NCBI GenBank assembly: GCA_028280265.1
Contig: JANQMD010000055.1
Location: 127,838 to 191,837 of the forward strand
Reading direction: 5' to 3'
Length of the DNA stretch: 64,000 bases
Source of the DNA: Flavobacteriaceae bacterium
Lineage (GTDB): Bacteria; Bacteroidota; Bacteroidia; Flavobacteriales; Flavobacteriaceae
The translations under genes were made by a program, and so were the position numbers. Below the pieces are notes generated by a model, which had not been told where the DNA came from, did not search any database, and saw only the letters and a program-made list of their open reading frames with translations. This document shows, in pieces, positions 45,816 through 55,483 of this stretch (its first letter is position 1; each line of letters starts with the position of its first letter).

Positions 45816-46952
45816 ATGAAAAACCCTTTTTTTAAATTAATAACCCTTTTTGCAGCTGCTCTCCTGATTACATCATGTAGTGAATCCGCTGGTGGAGCTA
45901 TACCCTCTCAAAATAGCGATAATCAAAGGTTAAAGATTGCAGCGAGAAGTATTACCAGTCCTAATGCAACTACTACCAATCCAAATAATTTGAATCACTC
46001 TAGTGACTTAATCGATTCCTTCGACTGCTTTGAATTGGTTTTTCCTCTGCAAGTAACAGATGGTACACAAAACACCACCATCAATAACGAGGACGAATTG
46101 TACAACTTCTATAATAGCTTACCTACTACTGCTACTCCCAATTTTATCTTCCCTATCAAAATCATTTTGGCTGATAACACAGAAAAAACCATACAAAATA
46201 TCGCAGAATTAACACAAGAAGCTATGAATTGTTTTCAAGACATTAAAGACTGTTTCACCCTCAACTTTCCTCTTACTGTTACAGATGGAAAAGGGAATAA
46301 CACTACTGTAAATAGTGAACAAGAATTATTTAATTTTTATAATGGTCTGAGTATGGATGCAGAACCAAATTTTGTATATCCAATTACTGTGACCAAAACT
46401 GCTGATAACAGTGTAGTTACGATTAACAATGATGAAGAGTTTGACACGCTATATGAAGAATGTTTTGATTTTGAAGATTGCGATATGGGAGATTTTAGTT
46501 GTTTCGACATCAAATATCCTATTCAAGCTACCTCGACTGCCTCAGGTCAAATCACCATCAATTCAGATGATGAGTTAGACACCTATTTTGATGGATTAGC
46601 AGACACCGAAGATCCTCAATTTACATTCCCTATTACAATTATTTTTAGTGACAATACAGAAAAGATGATCAATTCTCTTTTGGAGTTAGAAGAAGAATTT
46701 GACGCTTGCTATGATGAAACTATTGAGATTGATGATTGTTTTACCTTCAATTATCCTATTACCCTCGTAAAACAAGATAATACTACTGTTAGTGTAGCAT
46801 CAGATGCTGATTTTGACACTTTTATAGATAGCCTAGCTGACGATGAAGATTTCAATTTTCAATATCCTTTTAACGTCACATTAAAGAATGGACAGATACA
46901 AAGCGTTAATAACGAAGATGCGTTTTACAAGCTATTTGACAACTGTCAATAG
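45816..46952 (+). CDS. Lipoprotein with four internal repeats
   Basis: From the ATG at 45816 the product is 378 residues with a lipoprotein signal (MKNPFFKLITLFAAALLITSC, Cys21). Four tandem repeats of 75-83 residues begin at bases 46023, 46248, 46497 and 46734; each starts DCF or SCF, continues with a YP/FP beta strand, has a DNT and an acidic ExL/F stretch, and ends with a second Cys. The paired cysteines could form one disulfide per repeat. It should be surface or periplasmic. No function is recognised. A nearby ATG at 45810 is an equally possible start. Confidence 0.82.
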   Translation: MKNPFFKLITLFAAALLITSCSESAGGAIPSQNSDNQRLKIAARSITSPNATTTNPNNLNHSSDLIDSFDCFELVFPLQVTDGTQNTTINNEDELYNFYNSLPTTATPNFIFPIKIILADNTEKTIQNIAELTQEAMNCFQDIKDCFTLNFPLTVTDGKGNNTTVNSEQELFNFYNGLSMDAEPNFVYPITVTKTADNSVVTINNDEEFDTLYEECFDFEDCDMGDFSCFDIKYPIQATSTASGQITINSDDELDTYFDGLADTEDPQFTFPITIIFSDNTEKMINSLLELEEEFDACYDETIEIDDCFTFNYPITLVKQDNTTVSVASDADFDTFIDSLADDEDFNFQYPFNVTLKNGQIQSVNNEDAFYKLFDNCQ

Positions 46953-46980
46953 TTATGGTTGGGAAATGTTGCATGCATTC

Positions 46981-47011
46981 AAAGCTCTGGGTCAATTCCA
47001 GAGCTTTTTTT
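46981..47011 (+). terminator. Rho-independent terminator
   Basis: AAAGCTCTGG, seven bases, CCAGAGCTTT followed by TTTT, 29 bases after the four-repeat lipoprotein stop. Confidence 0.9.
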
Positions 47012-47048
47012 ATTGGCACCTCAAAAGAGTTTAACACATCAAGGTAAT

Positions 47049-47273
47049 TTACTCATATTCGCCCATTTGTTCGTCATAAAATTGTGAGGCAGCTTCAATT
47101 AAGCTCGAAACTTCATTGGCAATATCTTCTTCTTTTTCTCCAGACAAATCCTCAAACCATTCGATACTATCATCTTTTAGGTTGATCAGAAATCTGGGAA
47201 ACTCTGTATGTAATACAAAAATATCTTCTGGGTATTGACTATTATCTGCTAGTAAAAATTTAGGTAACAACAT
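47049..47273 (-). CDS. Conserved small acidic protein, function unknown
   Basis: The 74-residue protein has no signal peptide. It begins MLLPKFLLADNSQYPEDIFV, contains FPRFLINLKDDSIEWFEDL and has an acidic helical C-terminus (EKEEDIANEVSSLIEAA...QMGEYE). It resembles short conserved Flavobacteriia proteins of unknown function. It probably has its own transcript: the MATE gene upstream on the same strand ends 78 bases away, across a region with degenerate heptamers. Confidence 0.65.
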   Translation of the reverse strand: MLLPKFLLADNSQYPEDIFVLHTEFPRFLINLKDDSIEWFEDLSGEKEEDIANEVSSLIEAASQFYDEQMGEYE

Positions 47274-47280
47274 GGTTTAA

Positions 47281-47300
47281 ATTGTTGATTGTTGATTGTT
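47281..47300. repeat. Short heptamer repeat ATTGTTG (2.9 copies)
   Basis: Two full ATTGTTG copies and six bases of a third lie directly upstream of the 74-residue-protein gene. The heptamer period matches the ATTGATA array at 2604-2685. A second weak heptamer run (TCACTCA, TCATTCA, TAACTCA) follows at about 47328-47348. Confidence 0.55.
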
Positions 47301-47351
47301 AAAGTTCAATAATATATTTATGTCTTATCACTCATCATTCATAACTCAGAA

Positions 47352-48728
47352 CTATTTACTATTCTTTATCAGTTTTAAAGTTAAATAATTAAATCGGATA
47401 TATAATAAAACCGCTGCAGTAGAGAGACCCGCCAAAAGTCCTAACCAGATACCAAAACTCCCTAAACGATCTTCCTTACCAAGAAAATAGCTAATCGGAA
47501 AACCTACACCCCAATAAGCAATAAATGTGATTAATGTTGGAATTTTCACATCCTGTAAGCCACGCAATGCACCCAAAACCACCACTTGAATACTATCGCT
47601 AATTTGAAAAATAGCAGCAGCTAATAACAATTGAGTTGCAATAGATACTACCTCCATATTATCATTCAGGTTTACTACATCGTTAAAATCAACATAAATC
47701 TTGGGCAAATCGTGTCTGAATAAGAAAAACAGCAATCCAAATAATGTCGCAAGAATAATTGCAAATAGAAAAATGGAATAGGCTATCCTTCTTAATTCTT
47801 TATAATTCTGTAATCCTTTTTGATTTCCAACTCGTATCATGGAAGCCACACTCAAACCCATTGCCACCATAAACGTCATTGACGATAAATTCAGTGCAAT
47901 TTGATTGGCTGCCTGAGGATTTTTTCCTAAAAATCCACTTAACCAAATGGCAGCAGTAAAAATAGCTACTTCAAAAAACATCTGCATAGAACTTGGAGCA
48001 CCAAGACTAATAATTTTTCGGACCATTAATTTATCTAAGAGAAAGATTTTTAGATGAGAGACAAAGGCTCTTGATTTATCTTTCTTTAATAGTAGTAGCC
48101 ACAAATATGCAACCATAATAAATCGCGAGGCCAATGTTCCATAAGCTGCCCCAACAATTCCTAGTTTTGGGAATCCAAAATGACCGAAGATCAGCACGTA
48201 GTTCAACCCTACATTGACAATATTGGCTAATAAAGTTGCATACATAGGATACTTGGTCATAGATAAACCATCACTGAATTGCTTCAAAGCCTGGAAAACA
48301 ATCAAAGGAATTAATGAAAATGCTACTAGTTCTAGATAAGGCATTGCCAATTCAACCACTTCTTGAGGCTGATCCATGTAATACAAAAGAGGTTTCGAAA
48401 AATGAATGCCTAAAAAGAGAATGCTTCCCAACAGAAAACACAGAATCAGGCCATTTTTAAAAACTGATTTCGCTTGTTCTCCATTCTTTGCGCCATCAGC
48501 CTCAGCTGTTAATGGAGTAATGGCTGTGGAAAAACCTATTCCTAATGACATTGCTATGAACATATAACTATTTCCTAGTGATACAGCTGCCAGTTCCGCC
48601 GTCCCTAGCTGTCCAACCATAATATTATCGATAAAACTCACAAAAGTATGACCTAGCATTCCCAGCATTACAGGAGCAGCTAGTTTCCAGTTGTAAGCAA
48701 ACTCTTTGGTATATATCGAAAGGTTCAT
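47352..48728 (-). CDS. MATE family efflux transporter (NorM-like)
   Basis: The 458-residue polytopic protein has twelve predicted hydrophobic segments in two similar halves, with MLGHTFVSFIDNIMVGQLG at the start, typical of NorM-type MATE pumps. It should export cationic drugs or metabolites using a Na+ or H+ gradient across the inner membrane. It starts at 48728, divergent from the thiol peroxidase gene, and shares little beyond family features with the truncated MATE at 1-652. Confidence 0.92.
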   Translation of the reverse strand: MNLSIYTKEFAYNWKLAAPVMLGMLGHTFVSFIDNIMVGQLGTAELAAVSLGNSYMFIAMSLGIGFSTAITPLTAEADGAKNGEQAKSVFKNGLILCFLLGSILFLGIHFSKPLLYYMDQPQEVVELAMPYLELVAFSLIPLIVFQALKQFSDGLSMTKYPMYATLLANIVNVGLNYVLIFGHFGFPKLGIVGAAYGTLASRFIMVAYLWLLLLKKDKSRAFVSHLKIFLLDKLMVRKIISLGAPSSMQMFFEVAIFTAAIWLSGFLGKNPQAANQIALNLSSMTFMVAMGLSVASMIRVGNQKGLQNYKELRRIAYSIFLFAIILATLFGLLFFLFRHDLPKIYVDFNDVVNLNDNMEVVSIATQLLLAAAIFQISDSIQVVVLGALRGLQDVKIPTLITFIAYWGVGFPISYFLGKEDRLGSFGIWLGLLAGLSTAAVLLYIRFNYLTLKLIKNSK

Positions 48729-48844
48729 GGTTGGTAGAATAGAGCTACGAATATATTGAGAATATTTGAGTCAATAATTAACATTATTCAAACAAATTTC
48801 ATAGTTTTAATCTATTACTTTTGACAATTATAAATTATAAAACA

Positions 48845-49342
48845 ATGGCATCAATTACACTAGGAGGAGCTCCAACAAATACAATAGGCGAATTACCAAA
48901 TGTAGGATCAAAAGCACCTGATTTTCAGCTTTCAGCATCAGACCTTTCAACAAAATCCTTATCAGATTACGAAGGAAGTAATCTCATTTTAAATATTTTT
49001 CCTAGTGTTGATACTGGGGTTTGTGCTACTTCTGTAAGAACCTTTAATAAGTCAGCAGCAAGCTTAAATAATACCAAAGTGTTGTGTATTTCTAGAGATC
49101 TTCCATTTGCACAAGCTCGTTTTTGTGGAGCTGAAGGAATTGAGAATGTAGAAATGTTATCAGATTTCGCTAATGGTAGTTTTGGTGACACTTATGGTGT
49201 TACAATTTCAGATGGTGCTTTTAGCAATTTACACTCAAGAGCCATTGTGGTAATTAACGCTGATGGTGAAATTGTACATACCGAGCAAGTTCCAGAAGTG
49301 GGTCAAGAGCCCAATTATGAGAGCGCTTTAGCAGCCATTTAG
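48845..49342 (+). CDS. tpx: Thiol peroxidase
   Basis: The 165-residue protein (from ATG 48845) is an atypical 2-Cys peroxiredoxin: peroxidatic Cys60 in FPSVDTGVC and resolving Cys94 in ARFCGAEG. It reduces hydrogen and alkyl peroxides with electrons from thioredoxin. An upstream TTG (48821) in frame falls inside the promoter-like TACTTTTG at 48816-48823, so the ATG is the real start. The diacylglycerol kinase gene begins 8 bases after the stop. OxyR (20828) is a possible regulator, but no operator can be defined. Confidence 0.94.
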   Translation: MASITLGGAPTNTIGELPNVGSKAPDFQLSASDLSTKSLSDYEGSNLILNIFPSVDTGVCATSVRTFNKSAASLNNTKVLCISRDLPFAQARFCGAEGIENVEMLSDFANGSFGDTYGVTISDGAFSNLHSRAIVVINADGEIVHTEQVPEVGQEPNYESALAAI

Positions 49343-49350
49343 TTCTCTGA

Positions 49351-49731
49351 ATGAAAAGCAAAAGAAAGATTTACTTATTGAAACGAATAAGGAGTATCAA
49401 ATATGCTTTCCGAGGTATTTGGTTTTTAATAAAAACTGAGGGTAGTATCCAAGTACAGGTATTTCTCGCCCTTATCATAACAGCTTTAGGATTTCATTTT
49501 GAAATCTCTGCCACGGAATGGATGATACAATGTTTGATTATTGGCATGGTACTAGCAGTAGAGGCCTTAAACACAGGTATAGAAAAGCTTTGTGATTTTG
49601 TTCATCCAGAGCACCACAAAAGAATTGGTTTTATCAAAGATGTATCTGCTGGTGCGGCAGGCTTTGTAGCTGTTATATCTTTAATTATAGCTGGCATTAT
49701 TTACATTCCTAAGATCCTTCTCCTTTTCTAA
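49351..49731 (+). CDS. dgkA: Diacylglycerol/undecaprenol kinase family protein
   Basis: The 126-residue protein has three hydrophobic segments and the family-typical EALNTGIEKLCDF (catalytic Glu region) followed by IGFIKDVSAGAAGF. DgkA enzymes are trimeric inner-membrane kinases that phosphorylate diacylglycerol or undecaprenol to recycle lipid carriers. It follows tpx by 8 bases and precedes ftsK by 41 bases, an arrangement common in flavobacteria. Confidence 0.92.
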   Translation: MKSKRKIYLLKRIRSIKYAFRGIWFLIKTEGSIQVQVFLALIITALGFHFEISATEWMIQCLIIGMVLAVEALNTGIEKLCDFVHPEHHKRIGFIKDVSAGAAGFVAVISLIIAGIIYIPKILLLF

Positions 49732-49772
49732 GGATTGAGTATATTTATCCGTTCAACAATCAACACCTTTGC

Positions 49773-52232
49773 ATGGCAAAAAAAACCAAAAGCACATCGA
49801 AAAAAAAATCTGGACCGAATCCCGTTGTTTTGTTCTTTAAAAACAGACAGACACAAACCGTTATCGGCTCTTTTTTGATTCTTTTTTCCTTATTTCTTCT
49901 GGTTGCTTTTGTATCCTTTTTCTTTACATGGCAAGAGGATCAGAGCATTCTTTCTGAGTTATCAAATAAAAATATAAAGAGCGAAAACCTACTAGGAAAA
50001 GTTGGTGCGTCTTTAAGCAATTTCTTTATTTATGAAGGTTTTGGAATCGGTGCTATTTTTATTCCGTATCTAATATTTATCACAGGTTTGTTTTGGTTGT
50101 TCCGTACAAATTTGAGAAAAATTATCGTCCGATGGAACTGGAGTCTCCTTGGAATGATATGGCTATCTATATCATTTGGTTTCCTGCAGAAATCTCCCAT
50201 GCTATCGGGTATCATTGGATATGAGGTCAATGAATATCTACAGACTTTTTTGGGGAAAACAGGGCTTGGTATCATTCTCCTATTTCTTTTACTGGCTTAC
50301 CTCACCATCCGATTTAAAATAACTCCGGAGTTTGTCATTAATAAATTCCGTTCTCGAAAAGACAGTCAAGAAACCTCAGAGGAAATAACTACAGAATTGT
50401 CAGAATCAACAACAGAATCTGATGAACTTATTTCAGAAGAAATTGTTCTCGAAGATACTACTCCAAAAGAGACCGAAGAGAAATCTGACTTTGAGCTCTC
50501 TTTAGAAAATCTTCAACCTACTATTACAAACTATTCTGAGGTCACAACCAAAGACACTGCAGGTAAAAATGAAGGTTCAGATATTGACCTTGAACCTGTC
50601 TTAAAAACAGAGAATGAAGCTCTGAATAAAGAAGAAGAAATTGAAGTAACAATTGATGTAGAAGAAACTACTGAGGAGCAGCATGTAAAAGAGAATCTAT
50701 CTGAGAAAATTTTAAAAGATTTTGGAGAGTTTGATCCTACGCTGGAGTTGGGCAGCTATAAGTTTCCTAGCTTAAATCTTTTAAAAGAATACAATGAAAG
50801 TATTTCCATAGACCCTGAGGAGTTAGAACAGAATAAGAACCGTATTGTTGAGACACTTAAGAACTATAAAATTGGGATTGCTCAGATAAAAGCAACTGTA
50901 GGTCCTACGATTACTTTGTATGAAATTGTTCCAGAAGCTGGAATTCGTATTTCAAAAATTAAAAACCTGGAAGACGACATTGCTTTGTCTTTATCTGCTC
51001 TTGGAATTCGTATCATTGCCCCTATTCCTGGAAAAGGAACTATTGGGATAGAAGTTCCCAATAAAAAAGCAACCATTGTTTCCATGCATTCTGTAATAGC
51101 CTCCAAGAAGTTTCAAGAATCGACCATGGAATTGCCCATAGCCATGGGGAAAACCATCTCTAACGAGACATTTACTGTTGATTTGGCAAAGATGCCACAT
51201 TTACTCATGGCAGGAGCTACAGGACAGGGAAAGTCTGTAGGGTTGAATGCTGTACTGGCTTCACTACTTTATAGAAAACACCCAGCAGAAGTAAAATTTG
51301 TCTTGGTCGATCCTAAAAAGGTGGAATTGACCTTGTTTAACAAAATTGAACGTCATTATTTGGCCAAATTACCAGATACTGAAGAGGCCATCATCACAGA
51401 CACCACAAAAGTGATCAATACACTAAACTCTTTGTGTATTGAGATGGACAATCGATATGACTTACTGAAAACTGCCATGGTAAGAAATATCAAAGAGTAC
51501 AATAACAAATTCAAAGCAAGGAAGCTAAATCCTGAAAATGGTCACCGATTCTTACCTTACATCGTTTTGGTGATTGATGAATTTGCCGATTTAATCATGA
51601 CCGCTGGTAAAGAAGTGGAAACTCCTATTGCTCGTTTGGCGCAATTGGCAAGGGCCATCGGTATTCACCTAATCGTTGCTACTCAAAGACCTTCAGTAAA
51701 CGTAATTACAGGAATTATTAAAGCAAACTTCCCCTCAAGAATTGCCTTTCGCGTGACCTCTAAAATTGATTCAAGAACTATTTTAGATGCCCCAGGAGCT
51801 GATCAGTTGATTGGTCGTGGAGATATGTTATATTCTGGAGGTAGCGATATTACAAGACTTCAATGTGCGTTTATTGACACGCCTGAAGTCGAAAAAATAA
51901 CAGATTTTATTGGGTCGCAAAGAGCTTATCCAGAAGCCTACCAACTGCCAGAATATGTAGGCGAAGAAGGTGGCACAAATCTTGATATCGACATTGCAGA
52001 TCGCGACAAGCTATTTAAAGAAGCCGCAGAAATTATTGTCACAGCTCAACAGGGCTCAGCCTCTTTATTACAAAGAAAACTAAAGCTAGGTTACAACAGA
52101 GCAGGTAGGTTAATTGATCAATTAGAAGCTGCAGCAATAGTAGGTCCGTTTGAAGGAAGTAAAGCAAGACAGGTCCTTGTTCCAGATCTAATCGCCTTGG
52201 AACAATTATTAGAAAATGAAAGAAATGAATAG
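49773..52232 (+). CDS. ftsK: DNA translocase FtsK
   Basis: The 819-residue protein has four N-terminal membrane helices (about 25-170), a short acidic linker (about 195-310), and a RecA-like motor with Walker A GATGQGKS (481-488) and Walker B IVLVIDEFADL. The C-terminal gamma domain (about 755-819, LLQRKLKLGYNRAGRLIDQLE) reads DNA polarity signals. It pumps chromosome ends through the division septum and helps dimer resolution. Overlap with lolA (17 bases) points to translational coupling. Confidence 0.96.
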   Translation: MAKKTKSTSKKKSGPNPVVLFFKNRQTQTVIGSFLILFSLFLLVAFVSFFFTWQEDQSILSELSNKNIKSENLLGKVGASLSNFFIYEGFGIGAIFIPYLIFITGLFWLFRTNLRKIIVRWNWSLLGMIWLSISFGFLQKSPMLSGIIGYEVNEYLQTFLGKTGLGIILLFLLLAYLTIRFKITPEFVINKFRSRKDSQETSEEITTELSESTTESDELISEEIVLEDTTPKETEEKSDFELSLENLQPTITNYSEVTTKDTAGKNEGSDIDLEPVLKTENEALNKEEEIEVTIDVEETTEEQHVKENLSEKILKDFGEFDPTLELGSYKFPSLNLLKEYNESISIDPEELEQNKNRIVETLKNYKIGIAQIKATVGPTITLYEIVPEAGIRISKIKNLEDDIALSLSALGIRIIAPIPGKGTIGIEVPNKKATIVSMHSVIASKKFQESTMELPIAMGKTISNETFTVDLAKMPHLLMAGATGQGKSVGLNAVLASLLYRKHPAEVKFVLVDPKKVELTLFNKIERHYLAKLPDTEEAIITDTTKVINTLNSLCIEMDNRYDLLKTAMVRNIKEYNNKFKARKLNPENGHRFLPYIVLVIDEFADLIMTAGKEVETPIARLAQLARAIGIHLIVATQRPSVNVITGIIKANFPSRIAFRVTSKIDSRTILDAPGADQLIGRGDMLYSGGSDITRLQCAFIDTPEVEKITDFIGSQRAYPEAYQLPEYVGEEGGTNLDIDIADRDKLFKEAAEIIVTAQQGSASLLQRKLKLGYNRAGRLIDQLEAAAIVGPFEGSKARQVLVPDLIALEQLLENERNE

Positions 52233-52881
52233 TATAAAGAATTTGGTGTTTGCAATAATGTGTATCGTCACATTTCAAACCGTAAATGCACAAGACAACG
52301 AAGCTAAAAAAATATTGGATGAAGTTTCCAAAAAAATGGGAGCTTATCAAAATATGCAAATAGGTTTTAGTACCTCTCTAATCAACAAAGAAGCTGGGAT
52401 TAGTGAAAATGATGAACCTCCCAGAAATGGAAAAATTTTGTTACAAGGAGAAAAATATAGTTTAGACTATTTAGGGAATACCTTTCTTTTCGATGGAAAA
52501 AAGTTATACGTAATCAACCACGATGATAAAGAAATATCCATCAACGATGAAGATTTGGATGAAGATAGTGGATTTATCTATCCTTCCAAGATTCTTACTT
52601 TTTACAAAGAAGGATATAACTATAAAATGGGTAAGCTTGAGAATATAAAAGGAAGAAAAATTCAATTTATAGAACTCACTCCTATTGACAGTGATTCTGA
52701 AATTATCCGTGTAGATTTAGGTATAGATGCCAAAACTAAACACATTTATCAGATGATACAGATTGGGGACAATGGAACAGAAACCAAACTAACAATCAAT
52801 CAATTTAAAAGCAATCAGAAAATATCTCAGTTTGCTTTTACGTTTAATAAAAAGAATTACGAAGGGTATCTCATTGACTAA
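52216..52881 (+). CDS. lolA: Outer-membrane lipoprotein carrier protein
   Basis: The 221-residue protein has a signal peptide (IKNLVFAIMCIVTFQTVNAQ) and the LolA fold, an open beta-barrel with a helical lid: ILLQGEKYSLDYLGNTFLFDGKKLY and the DLDEDSGFIYPSKIL segment. It chaperones lipoproteins across the periplasm from LolCDE. It lacks recognisable LolB nearby, as is normal in Bacteroidota. Start 52216 lies inside the ftsK 3' end; lptF follows 3 bases after the stop. Confidence 0.9.
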   Translation: MKEMNSIKNLVFAIMCIVTFQTVNAQDNEAKKILDEVSKKMGAYQNMQIGFSTSLINKEAGISENDEPPRNGKILLQGEKYSLDYLGNTFLFDGKKLYVINHDDKEISINDEDLDEDSGFIYPSKILTFYKEGYNYKMGKLENIKGRKIQFIELTPIDSDSEIIRVDLGIDAKTKHIYQMIQIGDNGTETKLTINQFKSNQKISQFAFTFNKKNYEGYLID

Positions 52882-52884
52882 TAA

Positions 52885-54333
52885 ATGAAAATATTAGATC
52901 GTTACATACTTAAATCATTCATTAGACCCTTTTTAGCTACATTTTTCATTGTCCTTTTTGTATTGGTAATGCAAATGTTGTGGCTGGCTTTTGAAAGGAT
53001 TGCTGGAAAAGGAATTGGGATGTTCTTCATCTTAAAATTTTTATATTATTCCTGTTTAATTGTCTCTGCTCAAGCACTTCCTATTGCCATTCTGTTGTCT
53101 TCAATTATGTCGCTTGGAAACTTGTCTGAGAATTATGAGTTTGCAGCAGCGAAATCTGCTAGCATTTCTCTTATGAGATTATTAAGACCTCTCATTGTCT
53201 TAACTTTTACGTTGAGCGTTTTGAACTTCTTTTTTTTAAACAATGTGTATCCCTATGCAATATTAAAACAGCAAAACTTGATGCTTAATATTAAAAAGAA
53301 AAAACCTGCATTGGCATTAATTCCTGGGAGTTTTAATTCAGAAATCCCAGCCTATCAGATAAAGTTCGATGAGAAATATGGAGAAGAAGATAACCTTTTA
53401 AAGAAAGTGCTGATATACGACCTCTCCTCTGGAAGAGGAAATAAAAAAGTGATTACCGCTGACCGTGGCAAAATTCTTACCGAAGAGGGTAGTAAGTACA
53501 TGACATTAATTCTTTATGACGGATATTATTATGAAGAGCACCAGAAAAGAATAAGAAATGTAAATGACATTAAAAAGATGCCTTCTTCAAATGCAGATTT
53601 TAAAGAATATACATTTAACATTGATATTTCTGCTTTTTCAGATCACAATCTTGATGATGAAAAATACAGGAACCTTTATAACATGCTTAGCCTGCAACAG
53701 CTTAGTGATACCATCCCGAAGATGAAACTTAATTACGATGAATTTGTTTTTTCAAAAGCAAAAAGTATCTACAGCAGAGTAAATGTAGATGAATTGTATC
53801 CTGCCAAGGATTCTATTGCTATACATCAATTGGAAGGAGATATTATTGATAATTTCAAGGAGAAAGACAAAATAACGCTGTTAAGTAGTGCAGTTAACTC
53901 TATCAAAGCATCTATTAACAATGTAAATAGTTTTACAACTGTCATTAAAAATAAAAGAAAACGATTAAATCTTTATGACATCGAATATCACAATCGGATA
54001 GCTTTCTCTCTTTCTTGTCTCATCTTATTTTTTATCGGAGCTCCATTAGGCTCTATCATTAGAAAAGGAGGATTTGGGTTGCCCATGATTTTGGCTATCA
54101 GCATCTATGTGATTTACTTTTTCACCAATACATTTGGAAGGAATTTAGCAGAAGAAAGCTCCGTTACAGCTATTCAAGGTTCATGGATATCTGCCATAAT
54201 TATGATCCCTTTTGGTGTTTTTTTAACAAGAAGAGCCTCAAAAGGAATGGGGTTATTTAATATTGATGTATTTTTGCAACCGATAAAAAAACTATTTAGG
54301 AGACGAAAAAAAACTCTGGAGGATGATCACTAA
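52885..54333 (+). CDS. LptF/LptG family lipopolysaccharide export permease
   Basis: The 482-residue protein has three N-terminal helices, a large periplasmic beta-jellyroll domain (about 130-340) and three C-terminal helices, the LptF/LptG layout; the start (ILDRYILKSFIRPF) is family-typical. With LptB and a partner permease it extracts LPS from the inner membrane. Flavobacterial LptF/G proteins are longer than E. coli ones (about 360 residues), matching the enlarged periplasmic part here. Its stop overlaps ribB by 11 bases. Confidence 0.9.
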   Translation: MKILDRYILKSFIRPFLATFFIVLFVLVMQMLWLAFERIAGKGIGMFFILKFLYYSCLIVSAQALPIAILLSSIMSLGNLSENYEFAAAKSASISLMRLLRPLIVLTFTLSVLNFFFLNNVYPYAILKQQNLMLNIKKKKPALALIPGSFNSEIPAYQIKFDEKYGEEDNLLKKVLIYDLSSGRGNKKVITADRGKILTEEGSKYMTLILYDGYYYEEHQKRIRNVNDIKKMPSSNADFKEYTFNIDISAFSDHNLDDEKYRNLYNMLSLQQLSDTIPKMKLNYDEFVFSKAKSIYSRVNVDELYPAKDSIAIHQLEGDIIDNFKEKDKITLLSSAVNSIKASINNVNSFTTVIKNKRKRLNLYDIEYHNRIAFSLSCLILFFIGAPLGSIIRKGGFGLPMILAISIYVIYFFTNTFGRNLAEESSVTAIQGSWISAIIMIPFGVFLTRRASKGMGLFNIDVFLQPIKKLFRRRKKTLEDDH

Positions 54334-55468
54334 AACCGAAAAAAAAATAACTCAACTAAACTCTATCACTGAAGCCATTGAAGACATTAAAAATGGGAAA
54401 GTGATTATTGTTGTTGATGATGAAGACAGAGAAAATGAAGGCGACTTTTTAGCAGCAGCTGAAAAGGCAACCCCTGAAATGATCAATTTTATGGCGACTC
54501 ACGGTCGTGGGTTGATTTGTACTCCTTTAACCGAGAATCGTTGTAAGGAACTTGAGCTAGGTATGATGGTGAACAACAACACCGACCCGATGGAAACCGC
54601 CTTTACTGTATCTGTAGATTTAAGAGGAAAAGGAGTTACCACAGGAATTTCGGCATCCGATAGAGCCAAAACAATACAAGCTTTGGTAGATTCTGAAACC
54701 AAACCTTATGATCTAGCAAGACCTGGTCATATTTTTCCTCTAAAAGCAAAAGAAGGTGGGGTTTTAAGAAGAACTGGCCATACCGAAGCAGCCATTGACT
54801 TTGCAAGACTAGCAGGATTGAAACCATGTGGAGTGATTGTTGAAATCATGAATGAAGATGGTACCATGGCAAGATTGCCACAACTGATGGAAGTAGCTAA
54901 AAAATTTGACATCAAAATTGTTTCTATTGAAGATCTCGTTGCCTACAGAATGGAACATGATTCTTTGATTGAGAAAAAAGAAGATTTTAATATTCAAACA
55001 CGCTTTGGAGAATACAGATTAAGAGCCTATCAACAAACAACCAACAATCAAGTACACATCGCACTTACAAAAGGATCGTGGAAAGATGGTGAATCTATAT
55101 TGACGAGAATCAATTCCACACTTGTAAACAATGATATTCTAGGGACGTTGACGAATGATGCTGACAAGAAGTTAGATCAAATGTTTCAGACCTTGAATAA
55201 AGAAGAAAAAGGAGCCATCCTTTTTATCAATCAGCAAAATCAGTCAAAAAATTTACTAACGAGGCTCAACATCTTAAAGACCAACCAAGCGAAAGGTGAC
55301 TTAAAAGCTCCAAGAATTGCCATGGACAACAAAGATTTTGGTATCGGTGCTCAAATGCTACACGATTTAAAAATTAGTAAGATCAAGTTAATGACGAATA
55401 CTCAGCAAGAAAGACGAGTGGGTATGATTGGTTACGGACTAGAGATTGTCGATTATGTGACGTATTAA
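54323..55468 (+). CDS. ribB: 3,4-dihydroxy-2-butanone-4-phosphate synthase with degenerate RibA-like domain
   Basis: The 381-residue protein has a complete RibB domain (about 10-205): VVDDEDRENEGDF with the metal-binding acidic residues, and RPGHIFPL plus RTGHTEAA. It makes the four-carbon riboflavin precursor from ribulose-5-phosphate. The C-terminal half has a GTP cyclohydrolase II outline but none of the three Zn-binding cysteines (replaced by INSTLVNND...TNDAD) and no catalytic GRGIGL. So a separate RibA is required elsewhere. Start overlaps the lptF stop by 11 bases. Confidence 0.92.
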   Translation: MITKTEKKITQLNSITEAIEDIKNGKVIIVVDDEDRENEGDFLAAAEKATPEMINFMATHGRGLICTPLTENRCKELELGMMVNNNTDPMETAFTVSVDLRGKGVTTGISASDRAKTIQALVDSETKPYDLARPGHIFPLKAKEGGVLRRTGHTEAAIDFARLAGLKPCGVIVEIMNEDGTMARLPQLMEVAKKFDIKIVSIEDLVAYRMEHDSLIEKKEDFNIQTRFGEYRLRAYQQTTNNQVHIALTKGSWKDGESILTRINSTLVNNDILGTLTNDADKKLDQMFQTLNKEEKGAILFINQQNQSKNLLTRLNILKTNQAKGDLKAPRIAMDNKDFGIGAQMLHDLKISKIKLMTNTQQERRVGMIGYGLEIVDYVTY

Positions 55469-55483
55469 ATTAAGTAAAAAGTA

